Below, in pieces: positions 8,265 through 16,453 of a DNA stretch of 64,000 bases. The DNA is from Vibrio sp. 05-20-BW147 (GTDB taxonomy: Bacteria > Pseudomonadota > Gammaproteobacteria > Enterobacterales > Vibrionaceae): the NCBI RefSeq assembly GCF_013369385.1, contig NZ_SZTO01000025.1, positions 1 through 64,000 of the forward strand, read 5' to 3'. Under the pieces are notes generated by a model, which did not search any database, was not told where the DNA came from, and was given only the letters and a program-made list of their open reading frames with translations. Both the position numbers and the translations under genes were made by a program. Each line of letters starts with the position of its first letter. The stretch's first letter is position 1.

Positions 8265-9173
8265 CTAGGATTTGAGCTCGCGACGGAAAAACTCCACGGT
8301 TCTTTGCCAAGCCAACTCTGCCTCTTCTGGCGCATAACGGGCGGTCGAGTCGTTATGAAAGCCATGATTGACCTTCGGATAGATGAAGGCGTTGTAGCGA
8401 GCATTCATGGCTTTTAAATCTTGCTCATAATCAGGCCAAGTGGCATTTACTCGTTGGTCGAGTTCGGCGAAATGGAGTTGAAGGGGCGCTTTGATGTCAA
8501 CCCGTAACGATTTGTCTGCTGGTGTGCCATAAAACGGTGCCCCAGCATTTAACTGCTCACCCATAACGGCCGCCAACATGTTCACCACATAGCCGCCAAA
8601 ACAAAAACCAACCGCTCCTAGCTTGCCATTGCTCAGAGTATGCGTTTTGAGGTATTGCGCCGCGGCGATGAAATCTTGCTCTATTTTTGCTCTATCGAGG
8701 TTCTTTTGCAGCTCACGGCCTTGGTCATCATTACCGGGATAACCGCCGACAGGCGCTAATGCATCCGGTGCAAAAGCGACAAACCCCTGCTTGGCTAAAC
8801 GACGTGCGACATCTTGGATGTAGGGGTTGAGGCCACGATTTTCATGCACCACGAGCACCACTGGTAGCGGCGTGGTCAGTTGCGTTGGCACCACTAAATA
8901 GCCTTTGCCTTCGCCATGGCCTTTTGGTGAGGGGAACGTTTGATAACTGGCTTTGATATCGGGGTCATTAAACGACACTTGCTCCGCCTTTGCGTAATCC
9001 GGCAGCAGTGCCTCGGTTAATGTCGCAACGCTAAAGCCAAGCACCGCCAACCCGGCTAGGCGATTTAAAAACTCACGGCGGTCAATCTTGCCATGCGCAT
9101 ACTCGTCATACCAATCAAAGGCTTCTTGTGGGATGGGTTGCTTTGTTGCTGAATTCGATGTTTTGCCAACCAT
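8265..9173 (-). CDS. Dienelactone hydrolase family protein
   Basis: An alpha/beta hydrolase of the dienelactone hydrolase class. The nucleophile is Cys in GFCFGGY, the acid lies in the ELDQRVN segment and the His in KVNHGFHND. The N-terminal region carries REFLNRLAGLAVLGFSVATL, a hydrophobic stretch after a DRREF motif, typical of membrane-anchored or exported YghX-like homologues. The ATG at 9173 has AGGAG 8 bases upstream and is chosen over the in-frame start 13 codons earlier. It lies between the two nitrate operons but has terminators on both sides, so it is probably transcribed alone. The substrate is unknown. Confidence 0.85.
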   Translation of the reverse strand: MVGKTSNSATKQPIPQEAFDWYDEYAHGKIDRREFLNRLAGLAVLGFSVATLTEALLPDYAKAEQVSFNDPDIKASYQTFPSPKGHGEGKGYLVVPTQLTTPLPVVLVVHENRGLNPYIQDVARRLAKQGFVAFAPDALAPVGGYPGNDDQGRELQKNLDRAKIEQDFIAAAQYLKTHTLSNGKLGAVGFCFGGYVVNMLAAVMGEQLNAGAPFYGTPADKSLRVDIKAPLQLHFAELDQRVNATWPDYEQDLKAMNARYNAFIYPKVNHGFHNDSTARYAPEEAELAWQRTVEFFRRELKS

Positions 9174-9195
9174 GCTGTTCACTCCTAAAAATAGA

Positions 9196-9231
9196 AAAGC
9201 CAAACGGGGCAAATAGGCACCGTTTGGCTTT
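9196..9231 (-). terminator. Intrinsic terminator of the nasA-cobA operon
   Basis: A perfect 12-bp stem (AAAGCCAAACGG with CCGTTTGGCTTT) with a 12-base loop, followed on the minus strand by TCTATTTTT. It lies between the trpD2-like gene stop and the hydrolase start. Confidence 0.85.
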
Positions 9232-9302
9232 AAAGATAGTTAACACCCTTGTATTCGACAAATATCCCCGCGCGGTAAGTTGCCGCGAACTAGGCTGCAA
9301 TA

Positions 9303-10268
9303 CTAAGCCGAGATATTGACCGCCGCGCAGTATTGACGCCAAAAATCATGCGCCTTTTCCAATGCCGCTTCTCGATCTTGCAGTTCGGTAAACAGCAGCG
9401 CGGCTAAGGTTGCCACGATGGTGTTGGCCATCAGGTTCTTCTCGTCGTCCGGCGTTGCAAACGGACAGTTCTGCACAATCGCGATGTCTGAGCACATTTG
9501 CTCAGTCCAATAATGGGAGGTGACCCCTTCCGGACCACTGAACCACACGGTTTGGCTCACTTTGGGATTAAACTCCGACTCTCCCGACTGGCCTTTAAAT
9601 GAGATCACGCCGTGCTCGGTATAGCCAATTTCATCTTCCACTTCCGCGTGCAACTGCTGGAACCCGGGGTGGAAACTACCACGCAGGCCGATTTTCGCCC
9701 CGCCTGGGTTAAGCGCCCGAACCACGGTGTTGATCGGAGTTCTCAGACCATAACGGCTTTTCCAACCAATCATTTTCTCCGCCATCGGCGCAAAATTGCG
9801 CAGCGGCAGATAAACGATGCCATCTTGCTCAAGCACTGTTTTCGCTTCTTGCGTAGAGCCCGCCTCACGCACACCTACCGCCTCTAAATAATGCTCTGCA
9901 TGTTCACGCCCTGCGGGTTTGTCGTTGTATCCGTGGAGCAGAACTTTGTAGCCATTATTGGCAAAAATTTTTGCCGCAAGAAGATGCCAAGGCTTACCCG
10001 CCGAGGCGCGTTTTCCCGCATAACAAGGCCAGTCTACGTCTGCACCAAGGTTAGGCACTCGACTTTGGAAAGCTTTAACAAATCCCGCGATCTCTTGGCG
10101 AGTCTCATTTTGTACGCGGATCAGCATCAGCAGCATCGCCATCTGGTCATCCCCCACTTGACCATCGAGATACTCATCCATGACTTGATAGGCTTGTTCA
10201 AACGTTAGGGGTTTGCGCCCACGCTCACCGCGTCCAACCGTGCGGATACATTCCAAAATTGTGCTCAT
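9303..10268 (-). CDS. YbiB/TrpD2-like glycosyl-transferase-family protein
   Basis: A 321-residue homologue of anthranilate phosphoribosyltransferase that resembles the TrpD2/YbiB branch. It has the N-terminal helical domain (LTFEQAYQVMDEYLDGQVGD, then MLLMLIRVQNET) and the nucleoside-phosphorylase-like core with KMIGWKSRYGLRTPINT and LNPGGA. The glycine-rich phosphoribosyl-pyrophosphate loop of true TrpD is replaced by YAGKRASAGKPWH, so tryptophan synthesis is unlikely. E. coli YbiB binds nucleic acid. It is the last gene of the nasA-cobA operon, 67 bases after cobA and followed by a terminator. Its role in nitrate assimilation is unknown. Confidence 0.8.
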   Translation of the reverse strand: MSTILECIRTVGRGERGRKPLTFEQAYQVMDEYLDGQVGDDQMAMLLMLIRVQNETRQEIAGFVKAFQSRVPNLGADVDWPCYAGKRASAGKPWHLLAAKIFANNGYKVLLHGYNDKPAGREHAEHYLEAVGVREAGSTQEAKTVLEQDGIVYLPLRNFAPMAEKMIGWKSRYGLRTPINTVVRALNPGGAKIGLRGSFHPGFQQLHAEVEDEIGYTEHGVISFKGQSGESEFNPKVSQTVWFSGPEGVTSHYWTEQMCSDIAIVQNCPFATPDDEKNLMANTIVATLAALLFTELQDREAALEKAHDFWRQYCAAVNISA

Positions 10269-10335
10269 ACTTCCTCGTTGTTCTTTTGCTGCTTAGCGGC
10301 GGTCGTCCTTCTGGCTGCTAACACTCATTCATCAA

Positions 10336-11229
10336 TCACTCATCAACAAATGAGGCGTTAGCCATGGGCGCGACTGCCGCAAGGGTGGTCTTTAATCTTT
10401 CCCGCAGTTTGACGACTTCCCCCATAATGATCAATGCCGGACTCACTCCTTTTAGCGCCACTGCTGTTTTTTCCAACGTGGCCAAGGTTGTCACGTACGT
10501 TTTCTGCTCAGGTGTCGAACCTTGCGTCACGATAGCGACCGGGAAATCTCCACGAACCCCCTGCCCACGCAAACCTTGTTCGATCGCGCGTGCTGATTCC
10601 AATCCCATGTAAAACACCAATGTTTGACCCGCTTCAACAATAGCAGACCAAACAGGAAGTGACCCCGTCACCACAGTGCCAGTCACTAGCGTGACACTGC
10701 GAGCAACTTCTCGGTGCGTGAGCGGAATGGCGCAGCTCGCCGCACAGCCTATGGCGGCTGTGATGCCGGGAACCACACAGTAACGAATGTTGTGCTCTAC
10801 CAGCGCTAACGCCTCTTCGCCGCCACGGCCAAAGATGAAGGGGTCACCCCCTTTGAGCCGAACGATTTTGCGTCCAAGTTGCGCAAAGCTGACGAGGATC
10901 TGATTGATCTCATCTTGCTTTAGACTCGGCTCGCCACAGCGTTTACCCACATAAATTTTGTCCACGTGCTCTGGTACCAATGCCAGAATTTCTTTACTGA
11001 CCAAGCGGTCATAAACCAACAGATCGCACTGTTGCAGCGCATTGACCGCCTTCACCGTCAGCAGTTCAGGATCGCCCGGCCCTGCGCCGACTAAGTAGAC
11101 AAAACCCGATGCCGCCGCCCCAGTTGACGTTGGGTGACTCTTGGCTTGCAAACCGCGTGATGAGTGGTAACAAATCGCATGCTCACTGTAGCTGCGATCG
11201 CGTAATTGAGTGCTGATACTTGTATCCAT
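10336..11229 (-). CDS. cobA: Uroporphyrinogen-III C-methyltransferase
   Basis: SUMT enzyme, which adds two S-adenosylmethionine methyl groups to uroporphyrinogen III to make precorrin-2, the precursor of siroheme needed by NirB. Family motifs are present in order: VYLVGAGPGDPELLTVKA, VYDRLV, KRCGEPSLKQDEIN, RLKGGDPFIFGRGGEE, PGITAAIGCAA and IPLTHR. The start is placed at 11229, where ATG follows AAGGAAA by a few bases; the frame is open further upstream into nasA. It begins 26 bases after the nasA stop. About 48 unconserved residues precede the core. This is a single-domain SUMT, not a CysG fusion. Confidence 0.94.
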   Translation of the reverse strand: MDTSISTQLRDRSYSEHAICYHSSRGLQAKSHPTSTGAAASGFVYLVGAGPGDPELLTVKAVNALQQCDLLVYDRLVSKEILALVPEHVDKIYVGKRCGEPSLKQDEINQILVSFAQLGRKIVRLKGGDPFIFGRGGEEALALVEHNIRYCVVPGITAAIGCAASCAIPLTHREVARSVTLVTGTVVTGSLPVWSAIVEAGQTLVFYMGLESARAIEQGLRGQGVRGDFPVAIVTQGSTPEQKTYVTTLATLEKTAVALKGVSPALIIMGEVVKLRERLKTTLAAVAPMANASFVDE

Positions 11230-11255
11230 AATGCTTTCCTTCGTTGCCGAGTGGA

Positions 11256-13901
11256 TTAACGGCTTGGCTGCACGATGGCAGGGGCAAAATATTGTTTGAG
11301 CTGCGGAATGCACGACCCGCAATTGGTGCCACACTGGAGCTGGTTTTGCAATTGCGTCAGCGTGGTCACGCCCTCTTGTTCAATCGCTTGTTCTATTTGC
11401 CTGTCCGTCACGCGCAGACAACTGCACACAAGCTGGCTAACTCGTGTGGCGAAGCCCGCTTGCATGAGTGCTTGCCAGTTGATGGGTTCACCAATGAGCT
11501 TTTGTAACTGTTGATAGTCCGCGTTGAGTGGCTGTGACGAGGCGATGAAGATCGCTTGTAACTTGGCTTGGTTTCCTTCGTCTGTGTCACTTTGCAGTTG
11601 TAGCGTGATCCAACCGAGTTCATGCTGCCAACTCACGCGGCGAACCTGACTGACCGCCGGCAGATTTATCTCCGCCAGTTGCTGTGGTGGCAGCGTTAAG
11701 CTTGCAACGCGCCATACTCCGGATTGGTCCTGATGTTGGTATGCGCAATAGTCTGTTGCTATCGGAGGCGAGAAATCGCTGATCATCACACCAAAGCTGA
11801 CGACCGGTGCTTTTTCTACCTCAACAAGGCTGGATTTAAACGCTGGCTGGCCCGAGATAGGGTCGCCCGTGGCACTGACCACAGCGTTGACTTGGCTCTG
11901 ACCGCCATAGCGCCCAGCCCAATGCATGGACATAAACAGCTCACCAAAGGCCATCGACTCATCAATGACCACCTTAGCCAACAGGGATTGCAGAGTGTCG
12001 GGATTGGTAATGTTTGCCAGCTCTCCTGCTTGCAATTCAAGCTTTTCAGCCGACAGGCTATTTAGATAGACGGAAGGCTCAAGCTCACTTGCGGCCAGTT
12101 TCTCAATGTGGCCCGTGCGTGTCATGGTATGCCATTGATCACGCTGACGTCCGCTATTTAAGCGCCAGAGTCCACGGCCAGTTGACTCATCGCTGCTGTT
12201 TGCCAACTCCGTCACGGCGACGAATCTGGCTTTACCATCGGGATGAGAGAAGCGACCATCCGCGTAGGGTGACTCTCCTCCCCATTGGGTTGGTCGCCAC
12301 TGCTCGTAGGCTTCGTCACTGAGATTCCGATATTGAGCGAGATCCAACTTGTAATGACTGCCACTATTGATGGAAGTAAGCCCTGCAAACTCACGGAAAA
12401 TCGCCGCTTCAGATTCAAACGCAAAGCCATTCTTCACCTGCAACTTTTGCGATAAACGCGCGCCCACTTCACAGATGGCTTGCCAATCGGGTTTGGCTTC
12501 TCCTGGAGGGGAGATAAATCGACGCTGACGCGACATTCGCCGCTCAGAATTGGTGACCATGCCTTGCTTTTCTCCCCATCCAGCGGCGGGAAGCAGTAAA
12601 TCAGCGTAGTGTGCAACGTCTGAATCGGCAGTAATGTCTGACACAATCACACACGGGCATCGTTCAAGCGCTTGGCGTATCCATCGGTTATCAGGCATTG
12701 AAACCACCGGATTGGTGGCCATGATCCACAACACTTTGATTTCCCCTCGTTCGACAGCCTTAAACAGATCCAGCGCTTTTAAACCGGGTTGTTCTGCAAT
12801 GCGCGGCGATTGCCAAAACTGCTGCACAGCACGGATGGAATCAGGATCAAAACCTCGGTGAGCCGCCAACTGATTCGCGAGCCCACCCACTTCTCTTCCC
12901 CCCATGGCATTGGGCTGACCCGTCAACGAAAAGGGCCCAGCGCCGCGCTTACCAATTTGCCCCGTGGCGAGATGTGCATTGATGATGGCATTGGCTTTAT
13001 CCACCCCGTTTTGCGCTTGATTGACCCCTTGGCAAAACAGCGTCATCGTCGCGTTGCTGCGTGAAAACCATTGATAGAAAGTGCGCAGCGCTTGAACTTC
13101 GATGCCACAGTTAAACGCCACTTGCTCCAATTGATATGCCCCGCTCGAAACCAAAGCCTGTAGCGCGGCAAACCCTTGGGTATGTAACTCAATGAACTCG
13201 GTATCGATGCCTTTGTCACTGCCTTGCTGCTCAAGCAAATAAGCAAGCAAACCATGAAACAAGGTGACATCGCTGTCATTGGCGATGGGCAAATGCAGGT
13301 CCGCTTGCTCGGCGGTGACGGTTTTACGTGGGTCAATCACCACCAACATGACGCTTGGATTGCTCTCACGGATCTGCTGAATACGGCGAAACAACACGGG
13401 ATGGGTCCACGCTGTGTTGGCACCACTGATCACGATCAGCTCCGCATGTTCGAGATCGTCATAACTCACGGGGACGACATCTTCACCAAACGCTCGCACA
13501 TGAGCGGCGACCGCCGAGGACATACATAAGCGCGAGTTGGTGTCGATGTTTGCACTGCCCACATAACCCTTCATCAACTTATTGGCAACGTAGTAATCTT
13601 CGGTCAGCAATTGCCCTGATACGTACATGGCCACAGAATCCGGACCGTATTCTTCCATCGCCTGATGAAATCGCTGCGCAATCCAATCGCTCGCCTGCTC
13701 CCAACTGATTTGCTCATCAGCGAGCTTGGGATAAAGCAAACGGCTCGGCATGTTTAAACTCTCCGCCAACGCCGCGCCTTTTACGCACAATGCGCCATGA
13801 TTGGCAGGATGTTCTTTGTCTCCCACCAGCTCATCTGGCTTCACCTCCACACCACAACCTACCCCACAGTAAGGACACGTTGTTTTGCTGCATCCATGCA
13901 T
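11256..13901 (-). CDS. nasA: Assimilatory nitrate reductase, catalytic subunit
   Basis: An 881-residue cytoplasmic molybdopterin oxidoreductase that reduces nitrate to nitrite. Residues 9-16 (CPYCGVGC) with a later Cys in LCVKGAA bind a 4Fe-4S cluster. The molybdopterin domains follow, with YVSGQLLTEDYYVANKLMKG, NSRLCMSSA and LTGQPNAMGGREVGG. A dinucleotide-binding domain follows, and then a C-terminal BFD-like [2Fe-2S] domain (CSCLRVTD and CGTNCGSC, about 825-870), as in Klebsiella NasA. Its leader has a sigma-54 promoter and an attenuator. Its electron donor (NasB/NasC type) is not nearby. Confidence 0.96.
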   Translation of the reverse strand: MHGCSKTTCPYCGVGCGVEVKPDELVGDKEHPANHGALCVKGAALAESLNMPSRLLYPKLADEQISWEQASDWIAQRFHQAMEEYGPDSVAMYVSGQLLTEDYYVANKLMKGYVGSANIDTNSRLCMSSAVAAHVRAFGEDVVPVSYDDLEHAELIVISGANTAWTHPVLFRRIQQIRESNPSVMLVVIDPRKTVTAEQADLHLPIANDSDVTLFHGLLAYLLEQQGSDKGIDTEFIELHTQGFAALQALVSSGAYQLEQVAFNCGIEVQALRTFYQWFSRSNATMTLFCQGVNQAQNGVDKANAIINAHLATGQIGKRGAGPFSLTGQPNAMGGREVGGLANQLAAHRGFDPDSIRAVQQFWQSPRIAEQPGLKALDLFKAVERGEIKVLWIMATNPVVSMPDNRWIRQALERCPCVIVSDITADSDVAHYADLLLPAAGWGEKQGMVTNSERRMSRQRRFISPPGEAKPDWQAICEVGARLSQKLQVKNGFAFESEAAIFREFAGLTSINSGSHYKLDLAQYRNLSDEAYEQWRPTQWGGESPYADGRFSHPDGKARFVAVTELANSSDESTGRGLWRLNSGRQRDQWHTMTRTGHIEKLAASELEPSVYLNSLSAEKLELQAGELANITNPDTLQSLLAKVVIDESMAFGELFMSMHWAGRYGGQSQVNAVVSATGDPISGQPAFKSSLVEVEKAPVVSFGVMISDFSPPIATDYCAYQHQDQSGVWRVASLTLPPQQLAEINLPAVSQVRRVSWQHELGWITLQLQSDTDEGNQAKLQAIFIASSQPLNADYQQLQKLIGEPINWQALMQAGFATRVSQLVCSCLRVTDRQIEQAIEQEGVTTLTQLQNQLQCGTNCGSCIPQLKQYFAPAIVQPSR

Positions 13902-13920
13902 AGATAACTCCTTTAAAATG

Positions 13921-13959
13921 AAAAAAGCCCCTTCCGTTTCCAGAAGAGGCTTCGTTGCC
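13921..13959 (-). promoter_or_regulatory. nasA leader attenuator (terminator plus ANTAR-type hairpin)
   Basis: Minus strand: an 11-bp stem (AGCCTCTTCTG with CGGAAGGGGCT, two G-U pairs) with a GAAA tetraloop and then six T residues; the nasA ATG follows after 19 bases. Overlapping its 5' arm is GGC-AACGAA-GCC (13948-13959), again a hexaloop with A1 and G4 and the same GCAACG core as in the nrtA leader. Terminator and hairpin are mutually exclusive, so an ANTAR protein holding the hairpin would let transcription into nasA. Confidence 0.8.
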
Positions 13960-14018
13960 GTGACGTTGCTTAGTTTGTTTTATTGTTCAGCGCGCGACGC
14001 GTGACTGTAAAAAGTAAT

Positions 14019-14034
14019 AGCAAAGCAAGTGCCA
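14019..14034 (-). promoter_or_regulatory. Sigma-54 promoter of nasA
   Basis: Minus-strand TGGCAC-TTGCT-TTGCT, matching the -24/-12 consensus TGGCAC-N5-TTGC(A/T) without mismatch in the core. Initiation would fall near 14007, giving a leader of roughly 105 bases that contains the attenuator. Confidence 0.85.
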
Positions 14035-14097
14035 AACCAAACAGTGTAATCATTTCAATCAATTAGCTCACAGTTATCGCGATACTCATATTGATAA

Positions 14098-14114
14098 TGC
14101 ACAATGGCGGTGCA
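14098..14114. promoter_or_regulatory. NtrC-type enhancer site upstream of nasA
   Basis: TGCAC-AATGGCG-GTGCA is a perfect match to the dyad GCAC-N7-GTGC bound by NtrC. Its near edge lies about 64 bases upstream of the sigma-54 promoter. The words TGCACAAT (14111-14118) and ATTGTGCA (14127-14134) continue the dyad-rich region into the end of the convergent-side acetyltransferase gene. Confidence 0.75.
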
Positions 14115-14124
14115 CAATGTTGCC

Positions 14125-14607
14125 TTATTGTGCATCTGTAGAGACAGGGTTAAACGCTGTACGACACATCACCAAACGGCTTTCACCATCATCAAAATAG
14201 TTCTCTTCCTCGGTGAGGATTTCAAAGCCACAGGATTGATAGATGGCGCGCGCTGGCAAATTGTCTGGCGCAACCGTCAAATAGATTTTTTGGTAATGCG
14301 ACTGACGCGCTAGCGCATACTTCACCAATTGTTTAGCAATTCCTTGCCCTTGGTATGCGGGCGATACTGCCAACGACAGCATCCAAGCTTCATTGCTGTT
14401 GTCTGCCTTAGGCACAATCAGCACATACCCCGCAATCTGATGCCCACACTCAGCCACCATAAAACCACTGCGCCAGCAATCATAAGCTTGGCGTAAAAAG
14501 AACGCAGGATAACCGTGTTGAGCGAATAACTGTTTTTCCATCGCCTCAATATCGGGCAATTGTGAACGTTGGATATTTGAAAAAGAAAGACTCATCTCGT
14601 TCGCCAA
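14125..14607 (-). CDS. GNAT-family N-acetyltransferase (RimI-like)
   Basis: A 160-residue single-domain GNAT protein. The acetyl-CoA loop is YQGQGIAKQLV (Q/R-x-x-G-x-A), preceded by LSLAVSPA and followed by LTVAPDNLPARAIYQSCGF, the pattern of RimI-type ribosomal-protein or small-molecule acetyltransferases. It is a monocistronic gene upstream of the nas operon on the same strand, and its 3' end overlaps the NtrC-like dyad region. The substrate is unknown. Confidence 0.85.
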   Translation of the reverse strand: MANEMSLSFSNIQRSQLPDIEAMEKQLFAQHGYPAFFLRQAYDCWRSGFMVAECGHQIAGYVLIVPKADNSNEAWMLSLAVSPAYQGQGIAKQLVKYALARQSHYQKIYLTVAPDNLPARAIYQSCGFEILTEEENYFDDGESRLVMCRTAFNPVSTDAQ

Positions 14608-14963
14608 AAAAGGGTTAATGGCCGTAACCTTAACCGAGAGCGCAAGTGATGACTAGCTCTAGATGCATACAAAAAGTGATGCTGATCAATTCGTTTAAAT
14701 ACAACAACTTGCATTAACACAAATTGTACATTTGGCAAAGTGTGCAAAATAAATGCAAGTGCACAATTTTATAAATCCCACCTCTGCACAGTGTGATTTG
14801 GCTTCCGCCCCCCCATTAATGACATTCATATTATTGATGGATTTTTTATCATTAATGACGCCGAGCTACTAAGCGTTGTTGCTTAAAGTCACTCCGTTAA
14901 AGCGACCACACTTCACGCAGGCAAGCCCTTTTGAAGTCATACCGATAATAAGAGACATACCCT
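14608..14963. other. Regulatory gap between acetyltransferase and amylase
   Basis: About 356 bases, AT-rich, without a coding frame. It holds another TGCACAAT word (14760-14767) and, at 14802-14818, the motif CTTCCG followed by seven C and ATTA that is repeated upstream of the chemoreceptor at 18533-18550. A perfect short dyad TCATTAATGA follows. It probably carries the amylase promoter. Confidence 0.5.
14802..14818. promoter_or_regulatory. C7 motif upstream of amylase (possible activator site)
   Basis: CTTCCG, seven C, ATTA; on the other strand TAATGGGGGGGCGGAAG. The stretch GGGGCGGAAG matches 8 of 10 positions of the MalT-box consensus GGGGA(T/G)GAGG. It lies 145 bases upstream of the amylase start. 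An almost identical motif precedes the chemoreceptor gene. Assignment to MalT is a guess. Confidence 0.4.
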
Positions 14964-16364
14964 ATGAAACCGTCAAAATTCGTTTTTCTCTCTGCTGCCA
15001 TCGCTTGCAGCCTCTCCAGTACCGCCAATGCTGACGCCATTTTGCATGCATTTAACTGGAAGTACTCCGACGTCACGCAAAACGCCTCGCAAATCGCGGC
15101 GGCGGGTTATAAAAAAGTGCTGATTTCGCCAGCACTGAAATCGAGTGGCAATGAATGGTGGGCACGTTATCAACCGCAAGATCTGCGCGTAATCGATTCC
15201 CCACTTGGCAACAAAAGTGACTTAAAATCCATGATTGATGCTCTGAAGGCGGTCGGCGTTGATGTGTATGCCGATGTGGTGCTTAACCATATGGCCAATG
15301 AAACATGGAAGCGTGAAGACTTAAATTACCCTGGCAGTGAAGTGCTGCAACAATACGCAGCTAACACCAGTTATTATGCGGACCAAACGCTTTTTGGCAA
15401 TTTAACGGAAAACCTATTCTCTGGCTTTGACTTCCACCCAGAAGGCTGTATTAGCGATTGGAATGATGCCGGCAATGTTCAGTACTGGCGTCTTTGTGGC
15501 GGCGCAGGTGACCGAGGGCTGCCAGACTTAGATCCGAACAACTGGGTGGTGTCACAGCAACGTTTGTATTTGAATGCGCTAAAAGGTTTAGGTGTGAAAG
15601 GCTTCCGCATTGATGCGGTTAAACACATGAGCCAATATCAAATCGACCAGATTTTCACTGCAGAGATTACCGCCGGAATGCACGTATTTGGTGAAGTGAT
15701 CACTAGTGGTGGCAAAGGCGACTCCAGCTATGAGAATTTCTTAGCGCCTTATCTCAACGCCACCAACCATTCGGCTTACGATTTCCCACTGTTCGCCTCT
15801 ATTCGCAATGCCTTCTCCTACAGCGGTGGCATGAACATGCTTCATGATCCACAAGCCTATGGTCAAGGGCTTGAAAACGCACGTTCAATTACCTTTACCA
15901 TCACGCACGACATCCCAACGAACGACGGTTTCCGTTATCAAATCATGGATCCGAAAGATGAAGAGCTGGCTTACGCTTATATCCTCGGTAAAGATGGCGG
16001 CACACCTCTGATTTACAGCGACAACTTACCTGATAACGAAGATCGCGATAATCGCCGTTGGGAAGGTGTTTGGAACCGTGACCTAATGAAGAACATGTTG
16101 CGCTTCCATAACCAAATGCAAGGGCAAGAGATGACGATGCTGTACAGCGACCAGTGTCTACTGATGTTTAAGCGCGGTAAACAAGGGGTGGTCGGCATTA
16201 ATAAATGCGGTGAAGAGCGCTCTCATACTGTTGACACCTATCAGCATGAGTTCAACTGGTATCAGCCTTACACAGATACACTCACTGGCGTGACTGAAAC
16301 CGTGAGTTCGCGTTACCACACCTTCCGAATTCCAGCTCGCAGCGCGCGCATGTACATGCTCTAA
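14964..16364 (+). CDS. Secreted GH13 alpha-amylase
   Basis: A 466-residue alpha-amylase with a signal peptide ending STANA before DAILHAFNW. The GH13 conserved regions are intact: DVVLNH (105-110), the nucleophile Asp217 in GFRIDAVKH, the acid/base Glu244 in VFGEVI and the transition-state His315-Asp316 in TFTITHD. It hydrolyses alpha-1,4 glucans outside the cell or in the periplasm. The short C-terminal beta domain ends at residue 466 without a starch-binding module. It is a single gene with its own terminator; the C7 motif in its promoter is shared with the adjacent chemoreceptor. Confidence 0.93.
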   Translation: MKPSKFVFLSAAIACSLSSTANADAILHAFNWKYSDVTQNASQIAAAGYKKVLISPALKSSGNEWWARYQPQDLRVIDSPLGNKSDLKSMIDALKAVGVDVYADVVLNHMANETWKREDLNYPGSEVLQQYAANTSYYADQTLFGNLTENLFSGFDFHPEGCISDWNDAGNVQYWRLCGGAGDRGLPDLDPNNWVVSQQRLYLNALKGLGVKGFRIDAVKHMSQYQIDQIFTAEITAGMHVFGEVITSGGKGDSSYENFLAPYLNATNHSAYDFPLFASIRNAFSYSGGMNMLHDPQAYGQGLENARSITFTITHDIPTNDGFRYQIMDPKDEELAYAYILGKDGGTPLIYSDNLPDNEDRDNRRWEGVWNRDLMKNMLRFHNQMQGQEMTMLYSDQCLLMFKRGKQGVVGINKCGEERSHTVDTYQHEFNWYQPYTDTLTGVTETVSSRYHTFRIPARSARMYML

Positions 16365-16386
16365 ACGTAGAGCAAGTATGACACCA

Positions 16387-16414
16387 AAAAATCGGCACCT
16401 GAGGTGCCGATTTT
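16387..16414. terminator. Bidirectional terminator between amylase and chemoreceptor
   Basis: A symmetrical hairpin AAAATCGGCACC-TGA-GGTGCCGATTTT lies between the converging ends of the amylase and chemoreceptor genes, with A- and T-runs on both sides. Confidence 0.9.
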
Positions 16415-16453
16415 ATGATTATTATTCCAATCAATGGTTCTAGAAGCTCGACG

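Noticed and set aside
11256..13901. Several antisense open frames of 70-110 codons within nasA and nirB
   Set aside because: They lie wholly inside long, well-conserved genes on the other strand, lack ribosome-binding sites and family motifs, and are expected by-products of high-GC third positions.
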